64,000 nucleotides of DNA from Eutreptiella sp. 'Long Island Sound 2002' (lineage: Eukaryota > Euglenozoa > Euglenophyceae > Eutreptiales > Eutreptiaceae). Numbering within the stretch: the stretch's first letter is position 1; every line of letters begins with the position of its first letter. Location of the stretch: positions 45,542,711 through 45,606,710 of the forward strand of contig OZ038391.1 in the NCBI GenBank assembly GCA_964036045.1, read 5' to 3'. The position numbers were made by a program, and so were the translations under genes. This document shows, piece after piece, positions 47,080 to 58,244 of the stretch. The notes beneath the pieces were generated by a model. The model searched no databases. It saw only the letters and a list, made by a program, of their open reading frames with translations, and was not told where the DNA came from.

Positions 47080-48081
47080 ATCGATCCCATTCTTATGCCT
47101 AATGGTTGCATACCGCTTTGTACTCCCTCAATGCAATTGTATACGGGATAGCCTTGCCAGGAACCAACGCAATTGCCTATGCCCGAGCTCCGGTTGCTTT
47201 AGTCCCATCTTGCGACTTGTTGAGCCAGATAGTTGTTGATTTCTCCTCATCAGTCGTTGTCACTGCAGTTTCCTTGACAGGCCTCGCCAACGCAATCCTC
47301 AGGTCAGCCCATTCCTCATCCTACCACAGCGGTGCTTTCTGGATGGTGTCCCAGCTTGGTAAGGGATTTTCGGCACTCCAGGTCCATTTCCCCAGTGACA
47401 ATTTGGCGGCCCTCGGCGACTTTGCAAGCAGTTTGCGGACTCTTTGCATTCAATGCACGTTCACTGTTAGAACAGGAGACCACTGGTACCACTGGGATCG
47501 AAAAAGCCTGGCGTCGTGGGTCCGGGGGGGGGGGGGGGGGGCAACAGCGATCACGCCAGACCCTGCCGCCCCATAAACATACGTTGAGAAGGATGGATGA
47601 GCGTGTTGTCCGGGTGAAGGTACAGCATCTCCCACAGGCGGTCCCGCTTCAGCAGTCTGGCCTTGGCATGTAGTCCTCCGATCTTGGCCCCATCTCCAGC
47701 CATGTACAGCAATATTTCATCCATCTGGTCACCATGCAGTCCCGTCAACGGCCGCAGAGTGTAGGGATTGAGCACTGCAGTGCTAAAATTAGGGTCGCAT
47801 CGAATTTGGGCACTGCAGTTCCCATGAACACCAAAAGACGACGAAAACAGGTGCTCAGAGGACATAATACCTTCACCGGCAGTCTTCTCAAAGGTGTCAA
47901 TAAACTCAGCCACGCGGCCACCAGATATCTGCAGTAATGAAACCAGCGGTCTCCAATTTTTCCAGATTGAGTCCTGGCAGGGATACAGTGTTGGACAGGC
48001 CACAGGTACGCAAAGGACTGACAACGGTGGTCTCATCGTGCATCTCTCATACCACAGATGTTTTCTCGCCCAGCCGGCCAC
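47080..48081 (-). pseudogene. Element E middle exons, with stops
   Basis: The block LKRDRLWEMLYLHPDNTLIH (near 47,620) aligns with LKLDRLWSWHLCHPENNLIH of D. WTWSAENPLPSWDTIQKAPL (near 47,370) aligns with YTWRWTEEDPFPPWKYVVSA of D. Two TAG codons interrupt the second block where D is open. The palindromes at 47,770 and 47,808 lie between exons upstream. Confidence 0.55.
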
Positions 48082-48365
48082 ACTTCCGCAGAGCCACCAG
48101 CAGCATCTCTTTCGCTTTGCCCTTCTGCACTTCAGTCCAAATTCGAGCGGCCACTTGTCCCATACTCAGCTTGCTCACTGAGTGTTGTACCGCATTGTGA
48201 TCGCCTCCAATAATCTCTCAGATGTCAACAGGACAGTCGTGTCTGATCTCCTCACAGTAGACGTGTTGTAACCAGTCTGGCAGTGCCCGTGACTTCTCAC
48301 AGTATTGTCAGTGAAGTCTTTGGAGTGCTGTCAGGATATGAGCCCCGCCCAAGCAGTAGGGAATT

Positions 48366-48818
48366 TCAGGTGATAGAAAAATGGACCACAGGGAGATGGG
48401 AGATGGGAGATATCAGCGAGATGGGCACTGCAGTGCCCAAACGACCAGACTGTGTCAAAATTACGACGCGTGTGTGACAGGATGGTAGTGTACCTTCGTT
48501 TCGCCATATGAGAATGTTTGAGATAGGCCGGCAGGGTGGATTTGTCCTCAGGCTTGCGATCCGCGATAGTACTGAGTCCTCGTCCCTCTCTCTGGTCTGC
48601 CCACGCATGAGGTCGGTGTCAAACTTTATCTTGGTCAGCTGTATCTTGACCAGCTCCTTTTTGATCCACGTTGTCCGGAATGTTTCCGTTGCCCGCTCTG
48701 TCCCCGTCCGCTTCACTGGAGCCTGCCCCGACCGCGCCCGTGTCTTCTCTGCTGTGTCAACGGCTTGCGATGCGGTCTCCTGCTCATCCCCTTCCGGCAG
48801 TTCGGTATCCGAAGGCAT
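48366..48818 (-). CDS. Element E small charged protein
   Basis: Starts MPSDTELPEGDEQETASQAV, with an acidic then basic N-terminus, followed by a conserved-looking helix (TTWIKKELVKIQLTKIKFDT) and CRPISNILIWRNEG. After this a GTAC donor-like site begins a stretch holding the palindrome at 48,423. No relative was found in D by eye. Could be a separate small gene of the element or an exon. Confidence 0.4.
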   Translation of the reverse strand: MPSDTELPEGDEQETASQAVDTAEKTRARSGQAPVKRTGTERATETFRTTWIKKELVKIQLTKIKFDTDLMRGQTRERDEDSVLSRIASLRTNPPCRPISNILIWRNEGTLPSCHTRVVILTQSGRLGTAVPISLISPISHLPVVHFSIT

Positions 48819-48894
48819 AGCTTAGCAAAGGGGCTAACAAAGGGTCACACAACACACTACAAAAGGCCACAAGGCTGCAAATTGTTGATTTACA

Positions 48895-51375
48895 GGCTTC
48901 TAATGTTGATGACTACTGGCAGCGCTCGACGATTGAACACAGATGGCAGAAATAGCATCACAGTCGGATGCACTTGGTAAAAATCGAGGGTCAAACTCAT
49001 TCAGCTCCGAAAGGACAGCCACGGGGGCGTCGGAATCATCACTGTGAACAGACACTGCTTCTGGAGGGGGGGGGGTCCGGGTCCCATCCATCATCACCCA
49101 CAAAATCAACAGCCCTCCGGTCTGGATCTCCGGCTGCCCCACTAGCAGGGGTGGGGGGGGTCCTCATCACTGTCACTGTCGCCATCAGCATTGGGGGGGG
49201 CGGGTATCCGGGCAGGGTCCGTTTGCGCAAAAGCGCGTGCTGGCCGGCGTCGCTTGTACCGGTCTGGTGTATTACATGCGCGTAACACAGGAACATGTCC
49301 TGTGCCTGTGCTACTGTTGTGTCCATATCACCTGGAGGACGCTGTGGCACGTGTCTACCCAGCTCTGTCATCACATCAGCATCAACTTTAACAGGTTTAA
49401 CAGTTGTCTGCAATGTCTTGGCACATAGATCTCGGTAATGCTCTGCAGTGAGCACCGTATCTAGTGCGCAAGGAAAATCCATCTTGGCAAGATCCCACCT
49501 GTCTTGCACGATAATCGACTTCTGACTGGACCAGGGGGGGTATAACACCAACATCGAATCGCGCCATAAATCTGGTGAAACGACGATCAACCAGGTGTGG
49601 CAGTCCCTTGGGAACATTAACGTACTGCAGGTCCTTTGGGGTCTGGTCTGCAACGGGAGTGAGTATAAACAGGTCATGCACCTGTTGCAACGTACAGTTC
49701 CCAGGGTGTTGTGCCATTAAGTGCACAACACCGCTTAACAGGGCCTCACACGGTTCCTCACTGTGTGCCACCTCAGGTAAGCGGGCAAACCACTGGGACC
49801 ACAACAGCCTAGCAACAACAATGGTGCGCACATATTCAACCTTGTCCTCATAACCTAGGGTGAGCCTCAGAAGGACGTGTAGACAACGGCTCAACAATGG
49901 CCCCGCAGCGTGCTGCTCTCCCTGTGCAGACAAATGACAATCCCTCACTTGCGACCCAATAATAAACAAGGCTGGAATGTAACCATACAGCAGTGTTACC
50001 AACCCTTGCACCTGTGTAAGAAGTGTGCTGTGATTAGCGTTACCCGGTCGGTGCAAACCCCTTAGAGTCTGTAACTTCTGTTCCAAAGGTTGGCGCCACT
50101 TGTGGGCCAAGTGCAAGAGCACTAGAATCATACGCTCCATATAGATGAGTTTCGGAAAGTTGGGCACTGCAGTGCCCAAATTGAGTGAACCATAGGAAAA
50201 ATAGGTAAATAAAGGGAAGAATATTCTGTAGCACAGGGTTACACAATATTTATATGGGTGCCATGTGCCGTACACTACCGGGGTACGTGTAATGAACAGG
50301 GGCACGTTGTACCGATCATAGCTGATGCTGTAAACGAGCTTAAGGACACGGTAGTGAATATTTTCGTCGACCAACAATGGAAGACGGTGCTGTGTGTGCT
50401 GCTGCACCTCCTGGAGCCCGTGAATAATAGAGACAAGGTCGGGGTAGCGGACACAGTTAGGTCTGTGAGAAAAAAGGGGGTCCTAGCTGGGCTGGTAACA
50501 TTATCCCGTCGTATGTCCAAGGGACAACGAACGTGTTGAAGGCGGATGGGGTCGTCCATCAACCTTTGGAAGCCATCAATGAAGTTTTTATGGCTCTGCA
50601 CCAACAAGTCTGCAGTGTACCCAATCCTCTGCCGCAAGACGGAGAGGCTAGGAAAAGACGGCATAATGTCGACAGGTCGTTTCAAGAGTATGATAGCACC
50701 AGCTGTACAATTAAGGGACCGGTTCTCATTACCAGGCACAGGCCGGAAGTTACGTCTATAAAAATTATCAAACCATAGAACAGCGGGTTTACCTTCCAAG
50801 GTCTGCCAAAGACTGGTGCACGCAGTTGCTCCTTGAACTGCAAAGGAGGGTACATTGTAAGAACATTGACCCATGTGAGCCAAACACCTACGTTGCACAC
50901 GACTCTTGGGTTGGCCACCTACAGCCCTCTTGGCACGTGGACGACACCTCTTGTGTAGAACAGACCATATATTAAAAATCTCTTGCTCAGCAACACGGAA
51001 CCATTGGTCCGGCAGACAATTAACGGTCCGTCTGTCCCTTTGTTGGATGTATTCACCAACAGACCGCCTACTTCTCCACTCCAACCGGAGATCTAACACC
51101 CACGTACAAAACGCATCGGCACCCTTATCCACACCCACAGCCTGAGATAGATCCTCCTTTGAAGCATATACCTTCGAACTAAGGAACTGCCGGAAGGGAG
51201 CCGCATCCATGGACAAAAGTCCTGTTCGCAGGCAGCAAAGGTAAGGGGACAAAGAAAACAGAGGCACCATCACAAAACAAACCTGATGCGGCATAGACCA
51301 AAAGCAACTAGCGAAGATCCAAACAATGTATCCCCCAATGGACGTGGGACGTTCCAAAGCCTGGGTACACTCCAA
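48895..51375 (-). pseudogene. Element E transposase-like core
   Basis: The long frame 51,375-50,400 holds NIWSVLHKRCRPRAKRA, VLWFDNFYRRNFRPVPG, SLNCTAGAII, MPSFPSLSVLRQ, RCPLDIRRDNVTS and FFLTDLT, each matching D. A one-base frameshift follows LTDLT near 50,450, after which YPDLVSIIHGLQEVQQHTQH and PLLVDENIHYRVLK continue the homology. The downstream frame (50,407-49,397) is long and open: SQVRDCHLSAQGEQHAAGPL, a leucine-rich helical part and VPKGLPHLVDRRFTRFMARF. An acidic tail (SDDSDAPVAVLSELNEFDPR) closes near 48,900. Probably a recently inactivated transposase; the catalytic residues are not known. Confidence 0.65.
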
Positions 51376-52145
51376 GGTGGCAGCAAGACAACCGGCAATA
51401 TATTTCCAATGAGCAGAGGATGAGTACCAACGTCCGATGATTCATACGTCCTTTGTCAGGTGTTACGCAATGGGAACCATGCAATAGGAGTGAAATACGG
51501 AGTTTTCAATTTTTTGGACACTGCAGTGCCCAAAAGTACTGGAAGTCCATTTTCAAGTGCACATTTGGACAGGAATGGAATTGATTGGGCAAGGTACATG
51601 GTACGTGGCCTTCCGAGTATAACACCGCGGTGCGATGACCCATGGATAACGGGTATGCCAAGGTTTGATGCATGCTGCTGCAGTATGACATCACCTGTGG
51701 AGATGACTACAGAGGTGTACTGGAGAACCCACTGAAAAAAGCCATTTCAAATTTTTGGGCACTGCAGTGCCCAAAAATTTTAAATGATACAATTTTCAGC
51801 CCGGAATAGGGGGTGTATACGTACACCTCTGGAAGCAACAAAAGGCAAGGTTGTTGTATCCCACGATGAAAATCCACGTGGGGTTGGCCGAAAAAATGAT
51901 ATGCTTTTTTTAGGTGCAAAAAACGGATGTTGAAATCGCCATGAATCGTGCCTTTTAGCAACGAAGTCTACGTGCGTATAGAGCCGCCTAAGATATATGA
52001 CCTTGTTGGTGAAACTCAGATAGAAGATAAATGGTACGCGGGTGTTGCAATGAAGGACAGTGCAAATACACAGGGACAGTGCCATATGTCCGTGCAGTCC
52101 AATATAGAGGCTCAAGGGCGCATTTAATGGTTTATAAATGATTGT

Positions 52146-53395
52146 TCATGTCCGATGGAAAACAAAAGCAGAATCCAATATAGTGCACTTCTGGACGAAG
52201 CTGTGTAGTAGGTCATCACACAGCAGTGCAGTGACAGGAAAAAATCTAACGCTGGTTTCAGGCAATTCGGGCACACGTGTCATTATGACAGTGTGTTTCA
52301 CAGTTGTCAAAAAATGTACAGTGTGATAACCCGGTAGACCGGCAGACATTGTCAGGGCAGCAAAGTAAAAATAGAAGCAGCTCTCAAAAAAGCACAACTG
52401 ACAAGTCCTTCCATTCAGCCTACGACTTTGCACTGCGGGTCCTCCGGGAAGCCTGGGGATGGTCACGGCCGGGGCTTTGGGTTTGCGTTTGAGCCACGAA
52501 GCTCCTCGTCCGCCAGACCCCGCATTATTGGCAGCCTCAACCTGTGCTGCAATAGCCTCCTGCTGGGCCTTGTCAATACTGGGTACATCCACCCTAGTCT
52601 CCACGTCCATTTGAGTGAGTGTGGTCTGCTCAGTCTGCCCCTTTGCACGTGTCTTGGCAGTGGTCTTGGACTTCGCCTTCTTGCTCCTTGTTGCCTTCGC
52701 GGGAGCTGGCTTTGCATCGGCACTGACAGCATTGAAAGCACCGTCCACGTCAGTTGGGGGCACATGAACCACAGGATTGACAGCACTGGATGAGGCAGCT
52801 TCAAGACCGACACTTTCACTGTCAACAGTGAAATCTCCTCGGACAGTCCGTTTTTTTGGAGTGGTGGTGGTACGGAATGGGCTATCAAGGAGCCTCGGAT
52901 GTTGGCTTCCTTGCTTGTGTTCAACAACAGCCTTTGCACCATTCTCTTTCCGTGACTTTTTTGGCGCCGCCAACTTATCCTTTTCCCGTTGCTTCGGAAA
53001 CCAACCAAATTCCGCCTCTCGTGATCCAGTTTCTCTGCCGCCTTAGCATCACGTCAAAGGTTCTTGTCAAGCAAGCGTAGTAGCTGCACATTCACTAGCG
53101 TTCTGCCCATCCACAACTCTCCTTTGGCTTGCAAGTTTGCTGCCGGTTTCTGTGCACATGGCTGCACAACCCGCACCAGGTTTCGCTTGATTGAGTTGAT
53201 TCCCACTTTCCATGCATCCGGTACCAAGAGCCTTAACAACCAGCCATGCATACAGGCGATCAACGCTGCTGTCATCCCATATACTTGTGTCGGTTTGCGG
53301 AGGGCGCTGACATCACCACAATTGCCGGCAGCTCTGCTGCACTTTGGGGGCTCAATGGTCGGTACTAATTGACTGAATGTCCCCGCCATAGACAC
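52146..53395 (-). CDS. Element F basic-tailed protein exons
   Basis: The block YGMTAALIACMHGWLLRLLV (near 53,270) resembles YGSTIGLAAAGWLLRVLGIV of E. It is followed at 52,973 by a lysine-rich tail (MAAPKKSRKENGAK; KATRSKKAKSKTTAKTRAK). The F palindrome at 52,814 is translated in frame here as FTVDSE, showing that it can also sit in an open frame. The layout matches the acidic/basic tails of D and E. Confidence 0.5.
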
Positions 53396-55705
53396 TTTCA
53401 GCCGTTAGTTCGAATGTTCGTGTGTTCCGGGCAATTGCAAATGCAAAGTGTCCCCTTCTTGGTTCGGGTGCTCCACTATCTATGTACGTAGCCGAGGTCA
53501 GCTTGCGTTGGCGACCGTTCAGTGGGCGCCGCCCGGGGCTGGTTAGTTGCTGCATTCAAACCCAATACTCAGCCCGCCAAGAGAATAAAGCGTCAATCAA
53601 GGATCGACTGCATTCTACCACTACCCATGTTCCTCAGGCTGCTGATGCATGGCACTCACCCGGCCTTACCCTTGGTCCATGGAAGATTACGGTTTCACAG
53701 GGTAAACACTGGTGGTGGAGTTGAGAGAGAGAGGCATTCAGTAAACAGGGGGGGGCAGAGCCAAAAAAGCGCTGCTGGCCTAGGGGGGGAGAAAGACAGG
53801 AGGAGAAGAGGCATGCTTGTGGCGATTGCCATCAGTCGAGTAGGATCGCCCACCATCCGTACTGCAGCTTGATATTTGTGAGTGATCCCATGTAGCTGTG
53901 CCACTGCCGGAGTCTATACCCCTACTGCCCTGGGAGCTTCCTTGCAGCGGCCATGAGGCAACGGAAACTGGGCTCGCATACGCCCCCGTGTCACAGGCGC
54001 ATGGTCATAACCACATTGTTCAGTGTCCTTGCAGCGGGGAGGGGGCTCCTGAGTCGTTAGCATCAAGTTCATTTTCAGGGAGTGCAAAAAGTTGCTTAGT
54101 GCGCACTTAGTACCACAAGGCCTCGAGCCACCGATCCCAAGAGGCAGCCGAACCACGATGGCCTCCAATCCAAGTTTGTAGCGACGTGTGGCGCGTGCTG
54201 TGCAATACTTCCAGGTGTCACCAAGATAGCGCACGGGGTTCGTGTTGTCGACTGATCAAGCTTTCGGCTTGTGAACAGCAGGTCTTCTCGGGGGGTGTAC
54301 AGCTGGATAGAGGTGTACCGCAATTACCGCAGTGGTGCAGCCTGTTCGAATAGACACGCCAAGGTGCACTTCACATTTGGACCGTACATGATTGTTGGGT
54401 CCCCTTTAGCGGCAAGCTTCTTTCAAAACCCGGGCGGCAGAAGTGATGTCTCACTTCTTTCTGGGACCTCAATGTACAGGAGGTGGGCTTTCGCAAACAC
54501 ATGCTTGTCCATGTCGCCGGTGAGGTGGATCATCCTTAGGGATCCGGCAAAGACAGCAGCACACTCCATCCAGCTCCGATGCACCTCCACCACTACCAGC
54601 TTTAGCCTCCTCGGCCTCCTCAGCACATAGTGCTTCCCGCAGCGACCTTTGTGCGTTAGTACGCAAGGGGACATTCCATAACTTTGCCTTCCGCGAATTA
54701 TCCCATGTCAGTTGACCAGTCCCCAACCGGTACCTTGCTGCCTCCCGGCCTGTCGCTCCCCATGCCCAATGTCTCCTTTTTTTTTTGAGTTCTGCCGCTC
54801 AATGTGTCATTGAGCATACTCGGGAGAACCCCGGAAAACACAACGTCCATTCATGTACAGCACTGGCGCACCCAGAATCTGGGCAGACCATCGGACCTGG
54901 CTTCATACCATCATAACATGCGTTGATCCTTCATATTTTAATGCAATGGGTTTGCCACGCCCCTTGGGCACTCATTTTTGGAGCCAATCCAGTCGTGTGT
55001 AGACAGTGCAAATGTTGTGTGCGTTGTGTGCACTAGATGGGCGGGGAGTCATTGGTGTCTACCTCCAATGCACCTGCATTGGAGCGTGCCACGTCACTCC
55101 AATCTCTGTCTGCTTGAGTTGGATTGTGGAGTTCTTCTTCGCACCGGTGCCATCCGTTTGGAAGCCGAAGCGGGTGCTTGGTGATAAGTTGTTTGACTCG
55201 TGGTTTCTTCGTTCTTTGTGGGCGGTGTCTTCACCTGCATCTTGGGCATCCTTTTGGTGGTGCCAGCGATCGCCCCACATACCATTGCCGAGTTGCAGGT
55301 GGGAATAGCCATTCCTGGCAATCGATATAGAGCATCACCGTAGTTGGTTCACATGCATGCCTTTTCGTCATTTCGGCTGTTTTTTTTGCCGGCACTCCTT
55401 CCCAACTCTCATCGGAGCCGTCACCAGTTCGTACTTCATCACACAGCAAGTGACAAAACGTTGACGGCAGGCTTTCGCAGTGTCACCATTTACTCCTAGA
55501 CTCGTGGCTCGGTGTAGATTGACTCTTATGGGCTCTTCCAAGGTTGTATAGAGCTGATTACACGCATAAGGTTGGTGGACATGAATGGGCTCGCTGACCG
55601 TTCTTCAACAGACATGTCCAACACTTCACTGCGGACATGAAAGGTGGGGAGCGGCCACGCTCAATGCACCAAAACATTGCATTCCGTGTTGGGTGCCGCA
55701 AGATG
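53396..55705 (-). other. Element F interior, exons uncertain
   Basis: Leftward frames at 54,674-54,423 (LKLVVVEVHRSWMECAAVF) and 55,449-55,231 (MLYIDCQEWLFPPATRQW) may be exons of F. A LINE tail sits at 53,952. Nothing else is recognisable; GC content falls towards 55.7 kb. Confidence 0.35.
53952..54037 (-). repeat. LINE 3' tail, copy 3
   Basis: Same CATGAGGCAACGG block as at 3958 but without LINE coding sequence upstream. It is a severely 5'-truncated insertion of about 85 bp, or a SINE using the LINE tail. Confidence 0.8.
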
Positions 55706-55740
55706 TACCCTTCGTGAACGGCCGTTAAGTGGCCGTTTGA

Positions 55741-56052
55741 ATAATTGCGTGAATTTCACGTGAATTTACCCAAATTTTGAGGTTTTTGGGGGAAAATGCC
55801 ATATTCTTGGTTCATTTCAAGGGCTTTGAGGGGCCAAAATTCCTCCCCTAGCTTTGTTACACATCATCCAATGAAAGTCCCGCCCCAAAAGCATGCATCA
55901 TGACCGCACCGTGCCCAAAACGAGAGGTGCCGGAACCCGGCAAGCCTGTAGCCGGTTCACAGCCGTGAATTCACGTGAATTCGTACGAAATTCGTACGAA
56001 TTTCGTACGAATTTCGTACGAATTTCAGGTGAATTCACGTGATTTTACACAA
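55741..56052. promoter_or_regulatory. Element C left subterminal array
   Basis: CGTGAATTTCACGTGAATT words near 55,748 and, at 55,967-56,045, consecutive GAATTCGTACGAAATTCGTA units overlapping each other form a dense palindromic array. The same units recur at the other end only. Confidence 0.8.
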
Positions 56053-56155
56053 ATGTTACCCGTGTGCACCCCCTAATTTGTCCTCACACCCCTAGTAAGC
56101 CCCCAAGCATGCACCCCGGTCAAAGGCAACAATGGTCTGGGTTCGTAAGGTCATC

Positions 56156-57891
56156 TCATGTCCGTCTCTTGCGGCACCGGAACCGCCGCTGTAGAGTCTG
56201 AAGGTGCTGCATGTCGGTTAGAAGCCGTCTTCTTGTGCGGCTTGCATACGTTTGTACACTTATGGGCCCTTGCCCATGTTGAGCCCTTTTGGTCGCATCC
56301 CACCCATGCAACCAAAGGCTATCGTCAATGGTGTGGTTGTCCACAACCACTTGCACCCCTAGTCTCCCCCGGAGGAGGCTTAGGCCCCCGCTGTTGCGCA
56401 ACATGCGCTTCAGCCTCCGGTGACTTCCCTCCATGGCAAAGCAGGAGAACTTTGACAAGATTCTCCACTTCTTTGCAAAATGATACATGTGGTCGATCCA
56501 AAGATGCGTCCACAGAAGTTTGCCCCACTGAAGCTCATTGTGGGCAGCGCCCATGGCTATGCTATGGTTCCGGAGCCGCCCCAAGTCGGCCCCGGAGAAC
56601 CATGCGGAACGCCACGCGTATACACACATGCTTGCAAAACTCTCCCACCACGTTTTGCACACCGACTCCCAACTTTTTCCCCCTACTTGATGCTGCCTGA
56701 CACTAGGCTGCTCTAGGCAAGCATCTATTATCTTCTCCCAACCCCTATGGCGCATGAAATGGATGGCAGCAGCACACTCCATCCTCACCTTCCCCTTGCT
56801 GTTTGCCTTGTCATTATTTAATGAGGCACGGGTGCAAGTTCGTGCAGCAAGCCGTGCCTCATCTAGAACCGGTTGCAGCATATTGCGTGCCACAGTGGCC
56901 GGTGGCCAGTGGCCTGCTCCTCACTCCGCGCGGCGTTGAAAAGGAGCTCAAAATTCTTTGCGACGACTTTTTCGTCGCCGCTGCCCCACGCCTTCATCAC
57001 CTTGTTCCACCCCACCTCACAATCCCGTGCCTCCACAAGCCCCCGAAGCACAATGTAGTCGTTCCCATCAACAAAGTTGAGGGGCGGCTGAGAGGGGCCA
57101 ACCCTGTCGGGGGCGGGGTCAGGGCTGCCCATCACCCCATGAGGGGGGTCGGGAAGGGGTTCGGTGCGGAGGGGGGGTTCACTCGAAATGAAGGGGGGGG
57201 CGCATGAGGCACCACGGTACCATTGCAAAGAAGTTGTGCTATAGAACGTGGGGTGGGTGACGTCGGGGATGTGCACCTGGGGGGGGATGGTGGGATGGAA
57301 AGGGGCGACGCCCAAATCATCCCACCACGGGGGGTTGGCAAGATGCCAAGAAAAGGGGTAAAAAGAGTGGTCTGCTGGTGCACCTGCAGCAAGATCCTGC
57401 AGGCACACCATATCGCAGTGGGGGGGGGTGTGGACGAGGTTAGTGGTGGGGTACACCTGGACGTGGGCGTCCTTAGGCTTCCCCACAGGGTTATTCCTCA
57501 TCGAGTTGAGGAGCTGGTCAACACTGGAGGGGAGAGGGGTTAGATGGAGAAATTTGAGGGTGGGGAGTTGGTGGCGCAGTTCCCTCCACAGGGTTGTGGC
57601 CCATCCCCTCCCCCCGAGGTAGCTGTTGCGGGTGGGGCTGCGCATGTCGATGTGGATGACATCGGGGGAGGGGTCGAGGGAGGCTGCCCAGCCCACGATG
57701 TCATCCACCCCCAGTGCCTCCGACTCGTACGTTGCCTCCTCCAATTGATGGTGGGCAACGGGGAGGGCTTGGTAGTGGGCGAGGGTGTCGGCTGAGGGGT
57801 CGGGGCGCGAGGCCAGGCTTGCGAGTTGAGACATAGTCTGCTGCGACATTGTCAAAAGAGAAGAACGCGAGGGCTTTGAGAGCTGTAACAA
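56156..57891 (-). CDS. Element C transposase-like gene
   Basis: The first frame (57,891-56,863, likely start MSQQTMSQLAS at 57,849) includes VIHIDMRSPTRNSYLGGRGW, DAHVQVYPTTNLVHTPPHCD, FVDGNDYIVLRGLVEARDCE and KVVAKNFELLFNAARSEEQA. The second (to 56,156) continues one frame over: MECAAAIHFMRHRGWEKIID, HFAKKWRILSKFSCFAMEGS, HRRLKRMLRNSGG and a basic end. The frames overlap for about 30 bp near 56,880, so a single-base shift (mutation or programmed) would make one protein of about 560 residues. EGSHRRLKRMLRNSGG resembles the VESLN-x-x-LKRAYN block of A and B and may carry the catalytic Glu; this and the transposase role are inference. Confidence 0.65.
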
Positions 57892-57912
57892 AGCGAAAGA
57901 GTGGAGAGGAGG

Positions 57913-58065
57913 GTAAATTCGTACGAAATTCGTACGAATTTCGTACGAATTCGTACGAAACTCGTGCGAATTTCACATTCTCGTGAATCTGTGAATCTAG
58001 CGTGAATTTTTGCGTGAATTTAGGTGCGTGAATTTCACATTCACGCGAATCTCACCAAATGTGTT
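57913..58065. promoter_or_regulatory. Element C right subterminal array
   Basis: Four to five overlapping AATTCGTACGAAATT units are followed by GTGAATTT-type half sites (GTGAATCTGTGAATC, GCGTGAATTTAG). The array lies directly upstream of the gene's start, so it could also affect its transcription. Confidence 0.8.
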
Positions 58066-58244
58066 AAACCATGCGGGTACTTTAAACCTCTAAATTGCAC
58101 CTATTTGTTGCATCTTACTTTGGGCGAAGGTAGCACGACAAAAGCACACGATGGCACCAAGTTACGAGCAAAACACAGCAAAATTGGGTGAAATTCACGG
58201 TACCGTGAATCTCGGATTCAAACGGCCGGTTCACGAAGGGTACA

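Larger units (their letters stand above)
45667..51772. promoter_or_regulatory. Element E palindrome set
   Basis: GGGCACTGCAGTGCCC or one- to two-base variants occur at 45,667, 45,997, 47,044, 47,770, 47,808, 48,423, 50,162, 51,516 and 51,757. The two outermost lie near the element ends. Most others fall between the conserved coding blocks, in stretches with intron-like borders. None occurs in D or in F outside E. Confidence 0.85.
45461..51992 (-). mobile_element. DNA transposon E (CTTAGG termini), inside F
   Basis: Terminal inverted repeats CTTAGGCGGCTCTATACGCA are perfect over at least 24 bp. The 5-bp duplication ATATA lies at 45,456-45,460 and 51,993-51,997. F palindromes and F coding blocks occur on both sides, so E was inserted into F. 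Gene order and orientation repeat those of D. Nine GCACTGCAGTGC-type palindromes are spread over the element. Confidence 0.95.
55708..58240 (-). mobile_element. DNA transposon C, 2.5 kb, inside F
   Basis: Terminal inverted repeats begin CCCTTCGTGAAC, followed by GGCCGTTTGAAT. TA lies outside both ends (55,706-55,707; 58,241-58,242). Arrays of GTGAATTCAC and AATTCGTACGAAATT words fill about 300 bp inside each end. A single transposase-like gene occupies the middle on the minus strand. Confidence 0.9.

Noticed and set aside
11070-47400. A reassigned stop code (TAG or TGA read as sense)
   Set aside because: TAG ends the RNase H and the A and B genes, and TAA ends the pogo gene at expected lengths. 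The in-frame stops sit in elements with other lesions.
21155-51375. D and E cores as piggyBac or Plavaka/KDZ transposases because of the WFDN block
   Set aside because: Only this short block is reminiscent; TIRs and 5-bp TSD do not fit, so no family is claimed.
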